A stretch of 64,000 bases of DNA from RI-43 sp033764725 (lineage in GTDB: Bacteria > Pseudomonadota > Alphaproteobacteria > Caulobacterales > Aquidulcibacteraceae): contig JANRIR010000067.1 in assembly GCA_033764725.1 (NCBI GenBank), positions 78,676 through 142,675 of the forward strand. Reading direction: 5' to 3'. Both the position numbers and the translations under genes were made by a program. The first letter of the stretch is position 1. The number at the start of each line of letters is the position of its first letter. Under the pieces are notes generated by a model that was given only the letters and a program-made list of their open reading frames with translations, was not told where the DNA came from and searched no databases. This document shows, piece by piece, positions 42,140 through 51,211 of the stretch.

Positions 42140-43443
42140 CCGTGCGTCGGCGCCCCGTACAACGCCCCGCTCGTCCCGGGAAAGAGAGTCTCGAAGTCGC
42201 GCGGCGTCGTTTTCGTCATCGCGAGCGGGTCGATTGTCAGGCCGCAGCGGGCCAGATGCGCGAAGGCGTTCGCTTGACATGTCTCGACCTCGTCGGCGTG
42301 GAGGGCGCGCGGCGGCGCATTGACCAGTAGGAACAGACGCTCGGGCGCGCTTGTCGCGGCGACGCAGGGGCGATCCTGCGCACACACATAGATGCTCGGC
42401 GCGTGGGGCGGGCGCGCAGTCAAGGCGCGAAACTCGGCAGCGTAATCGTCGGAGAAGAAGACGGTGTGGCGCGCGAGCGGAAAGCCGTGCGCCTGCGTGC
42501 ACCCAGCCCAGGTCAGCGCCGAGAGGCTGCGTGCGGGCGCAGTCGCGACGGCGCGGCGCGCAGCATCACCCAACAAACCTTGCGCCAGCGCGTCGGCGTC
42601 GCCGTTGAACACCACGACGTCTGCCTCTATCCGCTCGCCGCTGCGCAGGCGCACGCCGGAGACCGTCCCGCGCACAAGCACGATCTCGGCCGCCTCGCAA
42701 TCATAGCGCAAGCGTGCGCCTTGGCGCGCCGCGAGATCGGCGAGCGCCGCCGCGAGCGCGCGCATGCCGCCCGCAACGCTCCACACGCCGAGGCGTTCGA
42801 CATGGGCGATCAGCGCGAGCGTCGCCGGCGCGGCGAACGGCGACGAGCCGCAATAGGTGGCGAAGCGCGCAAACACCTGGCGCAGGCGCGGCGATCGGAA
42901 GTGGCGCGCCGTCATGCGCCACAAGGTTTCGAAGGGCCGTATGTGGGCAAGGCCGATCGGGTTTTGGCGCAGGATCGCGGCGGTAAGGGACAGCGGCGTC
43001 GGGCGCTGCGCGGCGATGTGCGCGTCGCGCAGCGCCATCCAGGCGTTCTCGGCGTCGGCGCAGAAGGCGCGGTAGCCGGCGGCCTCTTGCGCGCCGGCGA
43101 AGGCGCCGATCGCGTCTTCTGATTGTTTCTTATCGGCGAAAAGATCAAAGCCCGCCCCGTCGGCCCAGGCGTGGCGCGCGAGCGTCGACAAGGGCGACAG
43201 CGTCACGGCGCGATCGAGGCTTTCGCCGCAATCGTCGAACAGGGCGTCGAACACCCAGCGCATGGTCATCACGGTCGGGCCGCAATCGATGAAGCCGCCC
43301 GCGCTGTCGATCGCGCGCATCTTTCCGCCGGGGCCGGGCGCGCGCTCCAGCACCTCGACCGCGTAGCCGGCGCGGGCCAGATCCGCGGCCGCCGCCAGCC
43401 CGCCCATGCCGGCGCCGATGATCGCCGCGCGCCGCGCCCGCAT
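41914..43443 (-). CDS. crtD: Methoxyneurosporene (hydroxyneurosporene) dehydrogenase CrtD
   Basis: 509 residues. FAD motif AAIIGAGMGGLAAAADLARA, then DCGPTVMTMRWVFDALFDDC, a long substrate domain, and the C-terminal GLYLAGGSVHPGPGVPMATL. It introduces the 3,4 double bond in the spheroidene/spirilloxanthin branches. It is divergent from crtE with a PpsR-like site between. crtC follows with a long out-of-frame overlap. Confidence 0.93.
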   Translation of the reverse strand: MRARRAAIIGAGMGGLAAAADLARAGYAVEVLERAPGPGGKMRAIDSAGGFIDCGPTVMTMRWVFDALFDDCGESLDRAVTLSPLSTLARHAWADGAGFDLFADKKQSEDAIGAFAGAQEAAGYRAFCADAENAWMALRDAHIAAQRPTPLSLTAAILRQNPIGLAHIRPFETLWRMTARHFRSPRLRQVFARFATYCGSSPFAAPATLALIAHVERLGVWSVAGGMRALAAALADLAARQGARLRYDCEAAEIVLVRGTVSGVRLRSGERIEADVVVFNGDADALAQGLLGDAARRAVATAPARSLSALTWAGCTQAHGFPLARHTVFFSDDYAAEFRALTARPPHAPSIYVCAQDRPCVAATSAPERLFLLVNAPPRALHADEVETCQANAFAHLARCGLTIDPLAMTKTTPRDFETLFPGTSGALYGAPTHGWRATFRRPGARSAIPGLYLAGGSVHPGPGVPMATLSGRLAAQSILTDGVSTRPFRKAAIAGATSTRQAMTALTD

Positions 43444-43470
43444 CGCTTTGGCTCCAAACCATTCGTTGAC

Positions 43471-43502
43471 TTGACGCTAACATGTGTCCAGTTTGATGGA
43501 CA
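43471..43502 (+). promoter_or_regulatory. crtE promoter with perfect PpsR/CrtJ site
   Basis: A TTGACG box at 43471-43476 and a weak TGATGG box 17 bp later form a promoter-like pair. TGTC-N10-GACA at 43485-43502 is an exact PpsR/CrtJ site with symmetric TGTCCA/TGGACA halves, covering the -10 region. It lies in the 105-bp crtD-crtE divergent gap. Confidence 0.65.
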
Positions 43503-43548
43503 GCCAAGTCCATGGCCAGATCGCGCTTCAGTGCGACGGGAGGCGTCC

Positions 43549-44421
43549 ATGACGCTCACGAAACGGATCGAGTCCACGCTGCACGCGGCGTTGGACCGCG
43601 CCGATCCGGCCGCGACGCCGCCGCGCCTCGCCGCCGCGCTCCGCCACGCCGTGTTTCCCGGCGGCGCCCGCCTGCGGCCCACCCTGTGCCTCGCGGTCGC
43701 CAAGGCGTGCGGGGACGATCGTCCTGCGCTCGCCGATGCAGCCGCTGCGGCGATCGAGCTTTTGCATTGCGCCTCGCTGGTGCACGACGATCTGCCCTGT
43801 TTCGACAACGCCGATCTGCGCCGCGGGCGGCCGTCGGTGCACGCCGCGTTTGGCGAACCGCTGGCCGTGCTGACCGGCGACGCCTTGATCGTGCTCGCCT
43901 TCGAGGAGCTGGCGCGCGCCGGCGCAGTCGCGCCGCGTCGCCTGGGGCCGCTAGTCGCCACGGTGGCGCGCGGCGTCGGGCCGGCGCAGGGCATCGTCGC
44001 CGGCCAGGCTTGGGAAAGCGAGCCGGCGGCGCCGATCGAGACCTATCATCAGGCCAAGACCGGCGCCTTGTTCGTGGCCGCCACGATGGGCGGCGCGGTC
44101 GCGGCCGGGCGGGACCCCGAACCGTGGCGCGCGCTGGGCGCCCTGATCGGCGAGGCCTATCAGGTGGCCGACGACCTGCTCGACGCCTCCGCCGGGGCCG
44201 AAGGCTGCGGCAAGCCGGTCGGCCAGGACGCCGCGTTCGGCCGGCCGAACATGGCGGCGCAGCTCGGCGTCGAAGCGGCCATGCAGCGCCTGAAATCCAT
44301 CGTGCGGCGCGCCGTCGCCGCCGTGCCCGAGTGCGACGGTGCGGTGGAGCTGCGCGACCTCGTCAAGGCCGCGGCGTTGCGCCTGGCGCCGTCGCAGGCG
44401 GCCCGCGAAGCCGCCGCCTGA
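43549..44421 (+). CDS. crtE: Geranylgeranyl diphosphate synthase CrtE
   Basis: 290 residues. The first aspartate motif is in VHDDLPCFDNADLRRGRPS (about residue 83) and the second in YQVADDLLDASAG (about residue 205), with GKPVGQDAAFGRPN after it. It supplies the C20 precursor for carotenoids and for the bacteriochlorophyll tail. GGGAGG lies six bases before ATG 43549. It opens the crtEF-bchCXYZ-puf superoperon. Confidence 0.94.
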   Translation: MTLTKRIESTLHAALDRADPAATPPRLAAALRHAVFPGGARLRPTLCLAVAKACGDDRPALADAAAAAIELLHCASLVHDDLPCFDNADLRRGRPSVHAAFGEPLAVLTGDALIVLAFEELARAGAVAPRRLGPLVATVARGVGPAQGIVAGQAWESEPAAPIETYHQAKTGALFVAATMGGAVAAGRDPEPWRALGALIGEAYQVADDLLDASAGAEGCGKPVGQDAAFGRPNMAAQLGVEAAMQRLKSIVRRAVAAVPECDGAVELRDLVKAAALRLAPSQAAREAAA

Positions 44422-44430
44422 CGGGCGCAG

Positions 44431-45543
44431 ATGAGCCTCGCCTGGCGTGAGCGCTGGCTGGCGTGGCGCAACGCCCGGCTGGCGGATCCGCGCTTTCAGG
44501 CGTGGGCGGCGCGCTTTCCGCTCACGCGGGGCATCGCCCGCGCCAATGCAGCCGCGCTGTTCGATCTGGTCGCGGGCTTCGTCTATGCGCAGACGCTCTA
44601 CGCGCTCGTCGATCTCGGCGTGCTGGAGGCGCTGCGGGGCGGGCCATCGACGCTGGAGGCCTTGGCGACGCGCACCGCGATTCCGCAGGGCGCGCTCGCC
44701 CGACTCGCGCAGGCCGGCGCGGCGCTCGACCTACTGGAGCCGCTGCCGGACGGCCGCTACGCCCTCGGCGCGCACGGGGCCATGACGCTGGGCAGTCCCG
44801 GTCTGCCGGCGATGATCCGCCACCATGCGGCGCTATACCAGGATCTCGCCGATCCGGCCGCACTGCTGCGGCGCGGGCGCGGCGCGGCGATGAGCGCCTA
44901 TTGGCCTTACGCGGAAGCCGCGGCCGATCAGGCCTCCGCCGCACCGGCCTTGGCGGCGGCGACCTATTCGGCGCTGATGGCGGCGACTCAGCCGGCGGTC
45001 GCCGCCGAGGTGCTGGCCGCCTATTCGATGCGTCGCACGAATGCCCTGCTCGACGTCGGCGGCGGCGAGGGGGCCTTCGCCGAGGCGGCGGCGCGGCGCT
45101 GGCCGCACCTCAGCGTCGCGGTGTTCGATCTCCCGGCCGTGGCGGCGCGAGCGGCGCAGCGACTCGCGCCATTGGGACCGCGCGCGCGCGCTCTCCCCGG
45201 CGACGTGCAGACCGATCCGTTGCCGGACGGCGCCGACCTGGTCACCCTGATTCGCATTCTTCATGACCACGACGATGACGGCGTCGCGCGCATCCTGCGC
45301 CGAATCCACGCCATTCTGCCGCCTGGAGGGCGCCTGCTGATCGCCGAGCCGATGCTGGCGGAGCGTGGCCGGGACAAGGTGAACGACGCCTATTTCGGCC
45401 TTTATCTGCTCGCCATGGGCCGGGGGCGGACGCGCCGGTTAAGCGAAATCGCTGCGCTGGCGCGCTCCGCCGGGTTTGCGCGGGTGCGGCCGCTCGAGAC
45501 GCACAATCCGCTCTTGCTTCGGATCGCGCTCGCGACGGCGTGA
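44431..45543 (+). CDS. crtF: Demethylspheroidene O-methyltransferase CrtF
   Basis: 370 residues. A helical N-terminal dimerisation domain (AALFDLVAGFVYAQTLYALV) and a SAM-binding motif NALLDVGGGEGAFAEAA (near residue 204). Late LIRILHDHDDDGVARILRRI supplies the catalytic His region of plant-type O-methyltransferases. It methylates the 1-hydroxyl of carotenoids. With crtC and crtD, and no crtA here, the endpoint is probably spirilloxanthin. Confidence 0.92.
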   Translation: MSLAWRERWLAWRNARLADPRFQAWAARFPLTRGIARANAAALFDLVAGFVYAQTLYALVDLGVLEALRGGPSTLEALATRTAIPQGALARLAQAGAALDLLEPLPDGRYALGAHGAMTLGSPGLPAMIRHHAALYQDLADPAALLRRGRGAAMSAYWPYAEAAADQASAAPALAAATYSALMAATQPAVAAEVLAAYSMRRTNALLDVGGGEGAFAEAAARRWPHLSVAVFDLPAVAARAAQRLAPLGPRARALPGDVQTDPLPDGADLVTLIRILHDHDDDGVARILRRIHAILPPGGRLLIAEPMLAERGRDKVNDAYFGLYLLAMGRGRTRRLSEIAALARSAGFARVRPLETHNPLLLRIALATA

Positions 45544-45576
45544 GGCAGAATCCGACGAGGCGAGCGTAAAGATAAA

Positions 45577-45608
45577 TTGACACCTAGAACCGTCCAGATA
45601 ATCTGACA
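45577..45608 (+). promoter_or_regulatory. bchC promoter with PpsR/CrtJ-like site
   Basis: TTGACA (45577-45582), a 16-bp spacer, then TAATCT (45599-45604) is a good sigma-70-type promoter 57 bp before bchC. CGTC-N10-GACA at 45591-45608, one mismatch from the PpsR consensus, overlaps the -10 box, as expected for a repressed photosynthesis promoter. Confidence 0.65.
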
Positions 45609-45660
45609 CATCGCCGCCGTAATCGCATCCTGCGAGGCCGGGCGTCGGGCGGAGACCGGC

Positions 45661-46596
45661 ATGGATTCCATGGCCGTCGTATTCGAAGGACCCGAGCGGC
45701 TCGATCTGAGGCGTCTGGATCTCGTTGCGCCACAGGATGACGATGTCGTCGTCGACGTCGCCTGGAGCGGCATCTCCACCGGCACCGAGCGCCTGTTGTG
45801 GACGGGCCGCATGCCGAACTTTCCCGGCATGGGATACCCGCTGGTGCCGGGCTATGAATCGGTCGGCCGCGTCATCGCCACCGGCCCCGCCGCAACGAGC
45901 CGTCTCGGCGAAACCGTCTTCGTTCCCGGATCGACGTGCTTCAAGGACGCGCGCGGCCTGTTCGGCGGCGCGGCGCATCGCATTGTCGCGCCAAGCGCGC
46001 GCGTCGTACGCATTCAAGAACGATTGGGCGCGCGCGGCATTCTGTTGGCGCTCGCGGCGACCGCGCATCACGCCGTCGCCGGCGGCGCGCCGCCTGACCT
46101 TATAGTCGGCCACGGCGCGCTCGGCCGCTTGATCGCGCGGGTGACGATGGCGCTCGGCGCGCCGGCGCCGACCGTCTGGGAAACAAACGCTGCGCGCCGC
46201 GCCGATTCGCTCGGCTATCCCGTGCTCGATCCGAGCGACGATCCGCGGCGCGATTATCGCGTCATCGTCGACGTCAGCGGCGATTGCGGGCTGCTCGACA
46301 CCTTGTTTCAACGCCTGGCGCGCGGCGGCGAAGTCGTTCTCGCCGGGTTCTATGAAGAGCGCTTGTCGTTCAGCTTCCCGACCGCGTTCATGCGCGAAGC
46401 GCGCGTGCGCGTCGCGGCGGAATGGAAGCCGGACGATCTCAAGGCGGTTCTGGCGCTGATGCGCGTCGGCCGCATGACTTTGGACGAACTCATCACCCAT
46501 CACGACAGCGCCGAAAACGCCGCGGAAGCCTACCGCACCGCGTTCACCGACAGCGCCTGCCTGAAAATGGTTCTCGACTGGAGAGGTTGCGCATGA
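45661..46596 (+). CDS. bchC: Bacteriochlorophyllide a dehydrogenase BchC
   Basis: 311 residues of medium-chain dehydrogenase type. VAWSGISTGTERLLWTGRMP and PLVPGYESVGRV are typical of BchC. The nucleotide-binding part is the LIVGHGALGRLIARVTMALG region. It oxidises the C-3 hydroxyethyl group to acetyl. The TGA overlaps the bchX start by 4 bp. Confidence 0.93.
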   Translation: MDSMAVVFEGPERLDLRRLDLVAPQDDDVVVDVAWSGISTGTERLLWTGRMPNFPGMGYPLVPGYESVGRVIATGPAATSRLGETVFVPGSTCFKDARGLFGGAAHRIVAPSARVVRIQERLGARGILLALAATAHHAVAGGAPPDLIVGHGALGRLIARVTMALGAPAPTVWETNAARRADSLGYPVLDPSDDPRRDYRVIVDVSGDCGLLDTLFQRLARGGEVVLAGFYEERLSFSFPTAFMREARVRVAAEWKPDDLKAVLALMRVGRMTLDELITHHDSAENAAEAYRTAFTDSACLKMVLDWRGCA

Positions 46597-47582
46597 GCGT
46601 CACATTGCTCTCGCAGGCGCATCTGCGCAAAGAAGCCGCGATCGAGCCGGATCCCGTCGCGACCGGACCTGCGACCAAAGACACGCAGATCATCGCCATC
46701 TACGGCAAGGGCGGCTCCGGCAAGAGCTTCGCGCTGTCGAATCTCAGCTACATGATGGCGCAGCAGGGCAAGCGCGTGCTGCTCATCGGCTGCGACCCGA
46801 AATCAGACACGACCTCGCTGTTGTTCGGCGGCAAGTCCTGCCCGACCATCATCGAGACCTCCGCCAAGAAGAAACTCGCCGGCGAAGAAGTGCGCATCGA
46901 GGATGTGTGCTTCCAGCGCGACGGCGTGTTCGCGATGGAGCTGGGCGGCCCGGAAGTGGGGCGCGGCTGCGGCGGGCGCGGCATCATTCACGGCTTCGAG
47001 CTTCTCGAGAAGCTCGGCTTCCATGAATGGGGCTTCGATTACGTGCTCCTCGACTTTCTGGGCGACGTGGTGTGCGGCGGGTTCGGCCTGCCGATCGCGC
47101 GCGACATGTGCCAGAAGGTGATCGTCGTCGGCTCGAACGATCTGCAGTCGCTCTATGTCGCCAACAATGTCTGCTCGGCGGTGGAATATTTCCGCAAGAT
47201 GGGCGGCAATGTCGGCGTCGCCGGCATGCTCATCAACAAGGACGACGGCACCGGCGAAGCGCACGCCTTCGCAGAAGCGGTCGGCATTCCGGTGCTCGCC
47301 GCGATCCCAGCGGACGAGGATATCCGCCGCAAGAGCGCGAATTATCAGATCATCGGCATGCCCGGCGAACGCTGGGGCGGCTTGTTCGAAGGGCTTGCGC
47401 ACAATGTCGCGACGGCGCCGCCGATGCGGCCGAAGCCGCTGACGCAAGACGGCCTTCTCGGCCTGTTCAAGCCCGATCAGACCGGCGGCGACGTGACGCT
47501 GAGACCGGCGACGCAGGCCGATATGCGCGGCGTCGATTACGTGCCCAAGCCATCCCTCGAAGTCATCTACGACGCGGTGTAG
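46593..47582 (+). CDS. bchX: Chlorophyllide reductase iron protein BchX
   Basis: 329 residues. The P-loop YGKGGSGKS (residues 37-45) and the ligands of a bridging 4Fe-4S cluster in GRGCGGRGII and near VVCGGFGLPIA make it a NifH-like ATPase. It passes electrons to BchYZ for reducing the B ring of chlorophyllide a. bchY follows after 2 bp. Confidence 0.95.
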   Translation: MSVTLLSQAHLRKEAAIEPDPVATGPATKDTQIIAIYGKGGSGKSFALSNLSYMMAQQGKRVLLIGCDPKSDTTSLLFGGKSCPTIIETSAKKKLAGEEVRIEDVCFQRDGVFAMELGGPEVGRGCGGRGIIHGFELLEKLGFHEWGFDYVLLDFLGDVVCGGFGLPIARDMCQKVIVVGSNDLQSLYVANNVCSAVEYFRKMGGNVGVAGMLINKDDGTGEAHAFAEAVGIPVLAAIPADEDIRRKSANYQIIGMPGERWGGLFEGLAHNVATAPPMRPKPLTQDGLLGLFKPDQTGGDVTLRPATQADMRGVDYVPKPSLEVIYDAV

Positions 47583-47584
47583 GC

Positions 47585-49099
47585 ATGAGCGATCGCGCCT
47601 TTCCCGCCCAAGAGGCTCCAGCGGCAGCGCCGGTCGAAGGCGGCTGCGCCAGCGGCGCGACCTTGCGCGATGCGGCGATCGCTGCGGGCAAGTCCGACGT
47701 GCTTGCGCGCTACGACGCCGATTACCCGAAGGGCCCGCACGACCAGCCGCAAAGCATGTGCCCGGCCTTCGGCTCGCTGCGGGTGGGCTTACGGATGCGT
47801 CGCACGGCGACCGTGCTGTCGGGCTCGGCATGTTGCGTCTATGGGCTGACCTTCACCTCGCATTTCTATGGCGCGCGGCGCAGCGTCGGTTATGTGCCGT
47901 TCAATTCCGAATCTTTGGTGACGGGCAAGCTGTTCGAAGACATTCGCGATGCGGTGCACGAGCTTGCCGATCCCGACTTGTACGACGCGATCGTGGTGAC
48001 GAATCTGTGCGTGCCGACTGCGTCGGGCGTGCCGCTGCAATTGCTGCCGAAGCAGATCAATGGCGTGCGCATCGTCGGCATCGACGTGCCGGGCTTCGGC
48101 GTGCCCACGCATGCGGAGGCGAAAGACGTTCTCGCCGGCGCGATGCTGAATTATGCGCGCGGCGAAGCCGAGCTTGGCCCGGTCGCTGCGCCGCGGGCGC
48201 GCGCCGACAAGCCGACGATCACGTTGCTTGGCGAGATGTTTCCCGCCGATCCCGTCGGCATCAGCCAGATGCTGGCGCCGATGGGGCTCGCCGCCGGGCC
48301 CGTCGTGCCGACGCGCGAATGGCGTGAACTCTATGCGGCGCTCGATTGCGCCGCGGTCGCGGCCATCCATCCTTTCTATGTCGCCAGCGTCCGCGCCTTC
48401 GAGGCCGCTGGACGCACGGTGATCGGCTCGGCGCCGGTCGGCGTCGAGGGCGCCGATGCGTGGCTGCAAGCGATCGGCGCGGCCTGCGGCGTGGCGCAAG
48501 CGAAGATCGATCAGGCGCGCAACACTGCGCGCACCGCCACGAAAGCCGCGCTGGCGAACGCGCCCATCGCGGGCCGCATCACGGTGTCGGGCTATGAAGG
48601 TTCGGAGCTCGTCGTGGCGCGCTTGCTGATCGAGAGCGGCGCGGAGGTGCCTTATGTCGGCACCGCGTGCGCGCGCACGCCCTGGTCGGACGTCGATCGC
48701 GAATGGCTTGAAGCGCGGGGCGTGCATGTCCAGTTTCGCGCATCGCTGGAGAACGATCTCGCGGCAGTGAAAAGCTTTGCGCCTGATCTTGCAGTCGGCA
48801 CGACGCCGGTCGTGCAGCACGCGAAATCGAAATCGATCCCGGCGCTTTATTTCACCAACCTCATTTCCGCGCGGCCGTTGATGGGGCCAGCCGGCGCCGG
48901 CTCGCTGGCGACGGTGGTCAACGCCGCGATCGGCAACAAGGACCGCTTCGCGCGCATGACCGCCTTCTTCGACGGCGTCGGCCAAGGCCATGCCGCCGGC
49001 GTGTGGGAAGAGACCCCGACCGACCGGCCGGAATTCCGCGCCCGCTACGCCAAAACGCTCGCCGCCCAGCGCGCGCAGGAAGAGGCGGTCGGCACATGA
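47585..49099 (+). CDS. bchY: Chlorophyllide reductase subunit BchY
   Basis: 504 residues. QSMCPAFGSLR, SACCVYGLTFTSHFYGARRS and VVTNLCVPTASGVP hold the cysteines for the cluster shared with BchZ. TLLGEMFPADPVGISQMLAP and ISARPLMGPAGAGSLATVV are further BchY signatures. It forms the NifDK-like catalytic part with BchZ. The stop overlaps bchZ by 4 bp. Confidence 0.95.
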   Translation: MSDRAFPAQEAPAAAPVEGGCASGATLRDAAIAAGKSDVLARYDADYPKGPHDQPQSMCPAFGSLRVGLRMRRTATVLSGSACCVYGLTFTSHFYGARRSVGYVPFNSESLVTGKLFEDIRDAVHELADPDLYDAIVVTNLCVPTASGVPLQLLPKQINGVRIVGIDVPGFGVPTHAEAKDVLAGAMLNYARGEAELGPVAAPRARADKPTITLLGEMFPADPVGISQMLAPMGLAAGPVVPTREWRELYAALDCAAVAAIHPFYVASVRAFEAAGRTVIGSAPVGVEGADAWLQAIGAACGVAQAKIDQARNTARTATKAALANAPIAGRITVSGYEGSELVVARLLIESGAEVPYVGTACARTPWSDVDREWLEARGVHVQFRASLENDLAAVKSFAPDLAVGTTPVVQHAKSKSIPALYFTNLISARPLMGPAGAGSLATVVNAAIGNKDRFARMTAFFDGVGQGHAAGVWEETPTDRPEFRARYAKTLAAQRAQEEAVGT

Positions 49100-50550
49100 C
49101 GCTGATCCTCGATCACGACCGCGCGGGTGGGTACTGGGGCGCAGTTTACGCGTTCACGGCGATCAAGGGCCTGCAGGTCATCATCGATGGCCCGGTCGGC
49201 TGCGAGAATCTGCCGGTCACGTCGGTGCTGCACTACACAGACGGTCTTCCGCCGCACGAGCTCCCGATCGTCGTCACCGGGCTCGGCGAAGAAGAGCTCG
49301 GCAAGACCGGCACCGAAGGCGCCATGAAGCGCGCGTGGAAGACGCTCGACAAGGATCTTCCCGCCGTCGTCGTCACCGGGTCGATCGCCGAAATGATCGG
49401 CGGCGGCGTGACGCCGGAAGGCACCAATATCCAGCGCTTCCTGCCGCGCACGATCGACGAGGATCAATGGCAGAGCGCCGATCGCGCGCTTTCATGGCTG
49501 TGGACGCAGTTCGGCCCGAAGAAAATGCCGAAGCCCAAGCCCCGCAAGGAGGGCGAGGCGCCGCTCGTCAACATCATTGGCCCGATGTACGGCATGTTCA
49601 ACATGCCGTCCGACCTCGCCGAAATCCGCCGTCTGGCGGAGGGGATCGGCGCGCGCGTGAACATGGTTTTCCCGCTCGGGTCGCATCTCGCGGACATCAA
49701 GAAGCTCGCCGATGCGGAAGCCAATATCTGCATGTACCGCGAGTTCGGACGCGACCTGTGCGAGCGGCTGGAGCGGCCATATTTTCAGGCGCCGATCGGG
49801 CTCGACTCGACGACACGCTTTCTGCGCGCGCTGGGCGAGGCGCTGAACCTCGACGCCGAACCCTTCATCGAGAAAGAAAAGCACACGACGATCAAGCCGG
49901 TGTGGGATCTGTGGCGCTCGGTGACGCAGGATTTCTACGGCACGGCGAGCATCGGCGTGGTCGCGACCGAGACCTACACGCGCGGACTGCAGAATTATCT
50001 CGAGAACGATCTCGGTCTGCCTTGCCTGTTCGCCTTCTCCCGCACCGCCGGGGTGAAGCCCGACAACAACGCCGTGCGGGCAGCCGTGCGCGATTCCGGC
50101 GCGCTGGTCGTGTTCGGCTCGATCAATGAGCGCATGTATATGGCCGAGTGCGGCTCGCGCGCGCGCTTCATTCCCGCCTCGTTCCCCGGCGCTGTGGTGC
50201 GCCGTCACACCGGCACGCCCTTCATGGGCTATTCCGGCGCGACCTACGTCATCCAGGAAGTGTGCAACGCGCTGTTCGACGCGCTGTTCCATATCCTGCC
50301 GTTGGCGTCCCAGCTCGACGCGGTCGACGCGACGCCGGCGCGCGCGCATGTCGAACTGGCCTGGGACGAATCGGCCAAGGCCGAATTGGACCTGCTGGTC
50401 GAAGCGCAGCCGGTTCTGGTGCGCATCTCCGCGGCGCGGCGGCTGCGCGATGCAGCCGAACGCGCGGCGCGCCAGGCAGGCGCCGACAACGTCTCGGATC
50501 GTCATGTCGTGTCCGCCAAGCGCTCCATCCTGGAGGGCTTTGCGGCATGA
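49096..50550 (+). CDS. bchZ: Chlorophyllide reductase subunit BchZ
   Basis: 484 residues. DGPVGCENLPVTSVLHYTDG opens the domain with a cluster cysteine. GMFNMPSDLAEIRRLAEGIG and FPGAVVRRHTGTPFMGYSGA are typical. I use ATG 49096 at the bchY stop. In many purple bacteria the puf promoter lies within the end of bchZ, but I see no clear promoter here. It overlaps the next small ORF by 4 bp. Confidence 0.95.
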   Translation: MTLILDHDRAGGYWGAVYAFTAIKGLQVIIDGPVGCENLPVTSVLHYTDGLPPHELPIVVTGLGEEELGKTGTEGAMKRAWKTLDKDLPAVVVTGSIAEMIGGGVTPEGTNIQRFLPRTIDEDQWQSADRALSWLWTQFGPKKMPKPKPRKEGEAPLVNIIGPMYGMFNMPSDLAEIRRLAEGIGARVNMVFPLGSHLADIKKLADAEANICMYREFGRDLCERLERPYFQAPIGLDSTTRFLRALGEALNLDAEPFIEKEKHTTIKPVWDLWRSVTQDFYGTASIGVVATETYTRGLQNYLENDLGLPCLFAFSRTAGVKPDNNAVRAAVRDSGALVVFGSINERMYMAECGSRARFIPASFPGAVVRRHTGTPFMGYSGATYVIQEVCNALFDALFHILPLASQLDAVDATPARAHVELAWDESAKAELDLLVEAQPVLVRISAARRLRDAAERAARQAGADNVSDRHVVSAKRSILEGFAA

Positions 50551-50735
50551 CGCCTCGCAATCGTTTCACCCCACTGCAAGCATCGCGCGACGACGCCGAC
50601 GCTGCGTTTGGGGTCATGAGCTTGGGTTTGGAAGGTCGCGCCAAACCTCTCGTCGTTGTGTTCGCACAACGGCTGACCAGGCCGTTCTCCACGGTCGCGG
50701 CATGTCCGGAAGCAGGAGATACCGGAGGGTATTAA
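50547..50735 (+). CDS. Possible 62-residue ORF at the pufQ position
   Basis: The ORF begins in the bchZ stop (ATGA) and its TAA directly abuts the pufB ATG. pufQ is found at this place in Rhodobacter. The protein (MTPRNRFTPLQASRDDADAA...) has no clear membrane helix and no PufQ motif, so it may be a decayed pufQ, a leader ORF or non-coding. A hairpin CGTTGTG-TTCG-CACAACG with a UUCG loop lies inside it at 50654-50671, suggesting that the RNA itself matters. Confidence 0.35.
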   Translation: MTPRNRFTPLQASRDDADAAFGVMSLGLEGRAKPLVVVFAQRLTRPFSTVAACPEAGDTGGY

Positions 50736-50966
50736 ATGTCAGAAAGAGACGCCCGAACAGGGTCACTATCGGGCCTGACGGAAGCGGAAGCGAAGGAGTT
50801 CCATGGCGTGTTCATGGGCAGCTTCATTCTCTTCACGCTTATCGCCATCGTCGCCCACATCCTCGTTTGGATGTGGCGCCCGTGGCTGCCAGGCCCCGGC
50901 GGTTACGCCGAACTGCAAGACGGCATCCAAATGGCCAGCCAAATGGCTTCGGCTTTCTTCGGATAA
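50736..50966 (+). CDS. pufB: Light-harvesting 1 beta subunit PufB
   Basis: 76 residues. SLSGLTEAEAKEFHGVFM is the cytoplasmic part. One membrane helix follows, with the bacteriochlorophyll ligand His41 in VAHILVWMWRPW. The C-terminal extension after WRPWLPGPGG adds about 22 residues compared with the roughly 50-residue Rhodobacter protein. GGAGATACCGGAGGG precedes the ATG. It pairs with PufA in the LH1 ring. Confidence 0.95.
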   Translation: MSERDARTGSLSGLTEAEAKEFHGVFMGSFILFTLIAIVAHILVWMWRPWLPGPGGYAELQDGIQMASQMASAFFG

Positions 50967-50980
50967 GGGGAGACTGAACC

Positions 50981-51172
50981 ATGTGGCGACTTTGGCTGCT
51001 TTTTGATCCGCGTCGCGTGTTGATCGGGATTTTCGTTTTCCTGTTCACGCTCGCGCTGCTGATCCATTTCATCCTGCTCAGCACGGATCGGTTCAACTGG
51101 ATCGAAGGTCCGGGCGCTTCGGCCCCGGCGGCGATTCAATTGTCCGTGACGCCCCCGGCGGCGCCTCTCTAA
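50981..51172 (+). CDS. pufA: Light-harvesting 1 alpha subunit PufA
   Basis: 63 residues. MWRLWLLFDPRRVLIGIFVF starts the single helix, and the ligand is His29 in ALLIHFILLSTDRFNW. The tail is Pro/Ala-rich (PGASAPAAIQ). It lies 14 bp after pufB; GGGGAG is the ribosome binding site. Both subunits surround the reaction centre. Confidence 0.95.
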   Translation: MWRLWLLFDPRRVLIGIFVFLFTLALLIHFILLSTDRFNWIEGPGASAPAAIQLSVTPPAAPL

Positions 51173-51211
51173 GAGGCGTCATCGGTTGCTGGAGCGACGA
51201 TGAAGAGCGGT

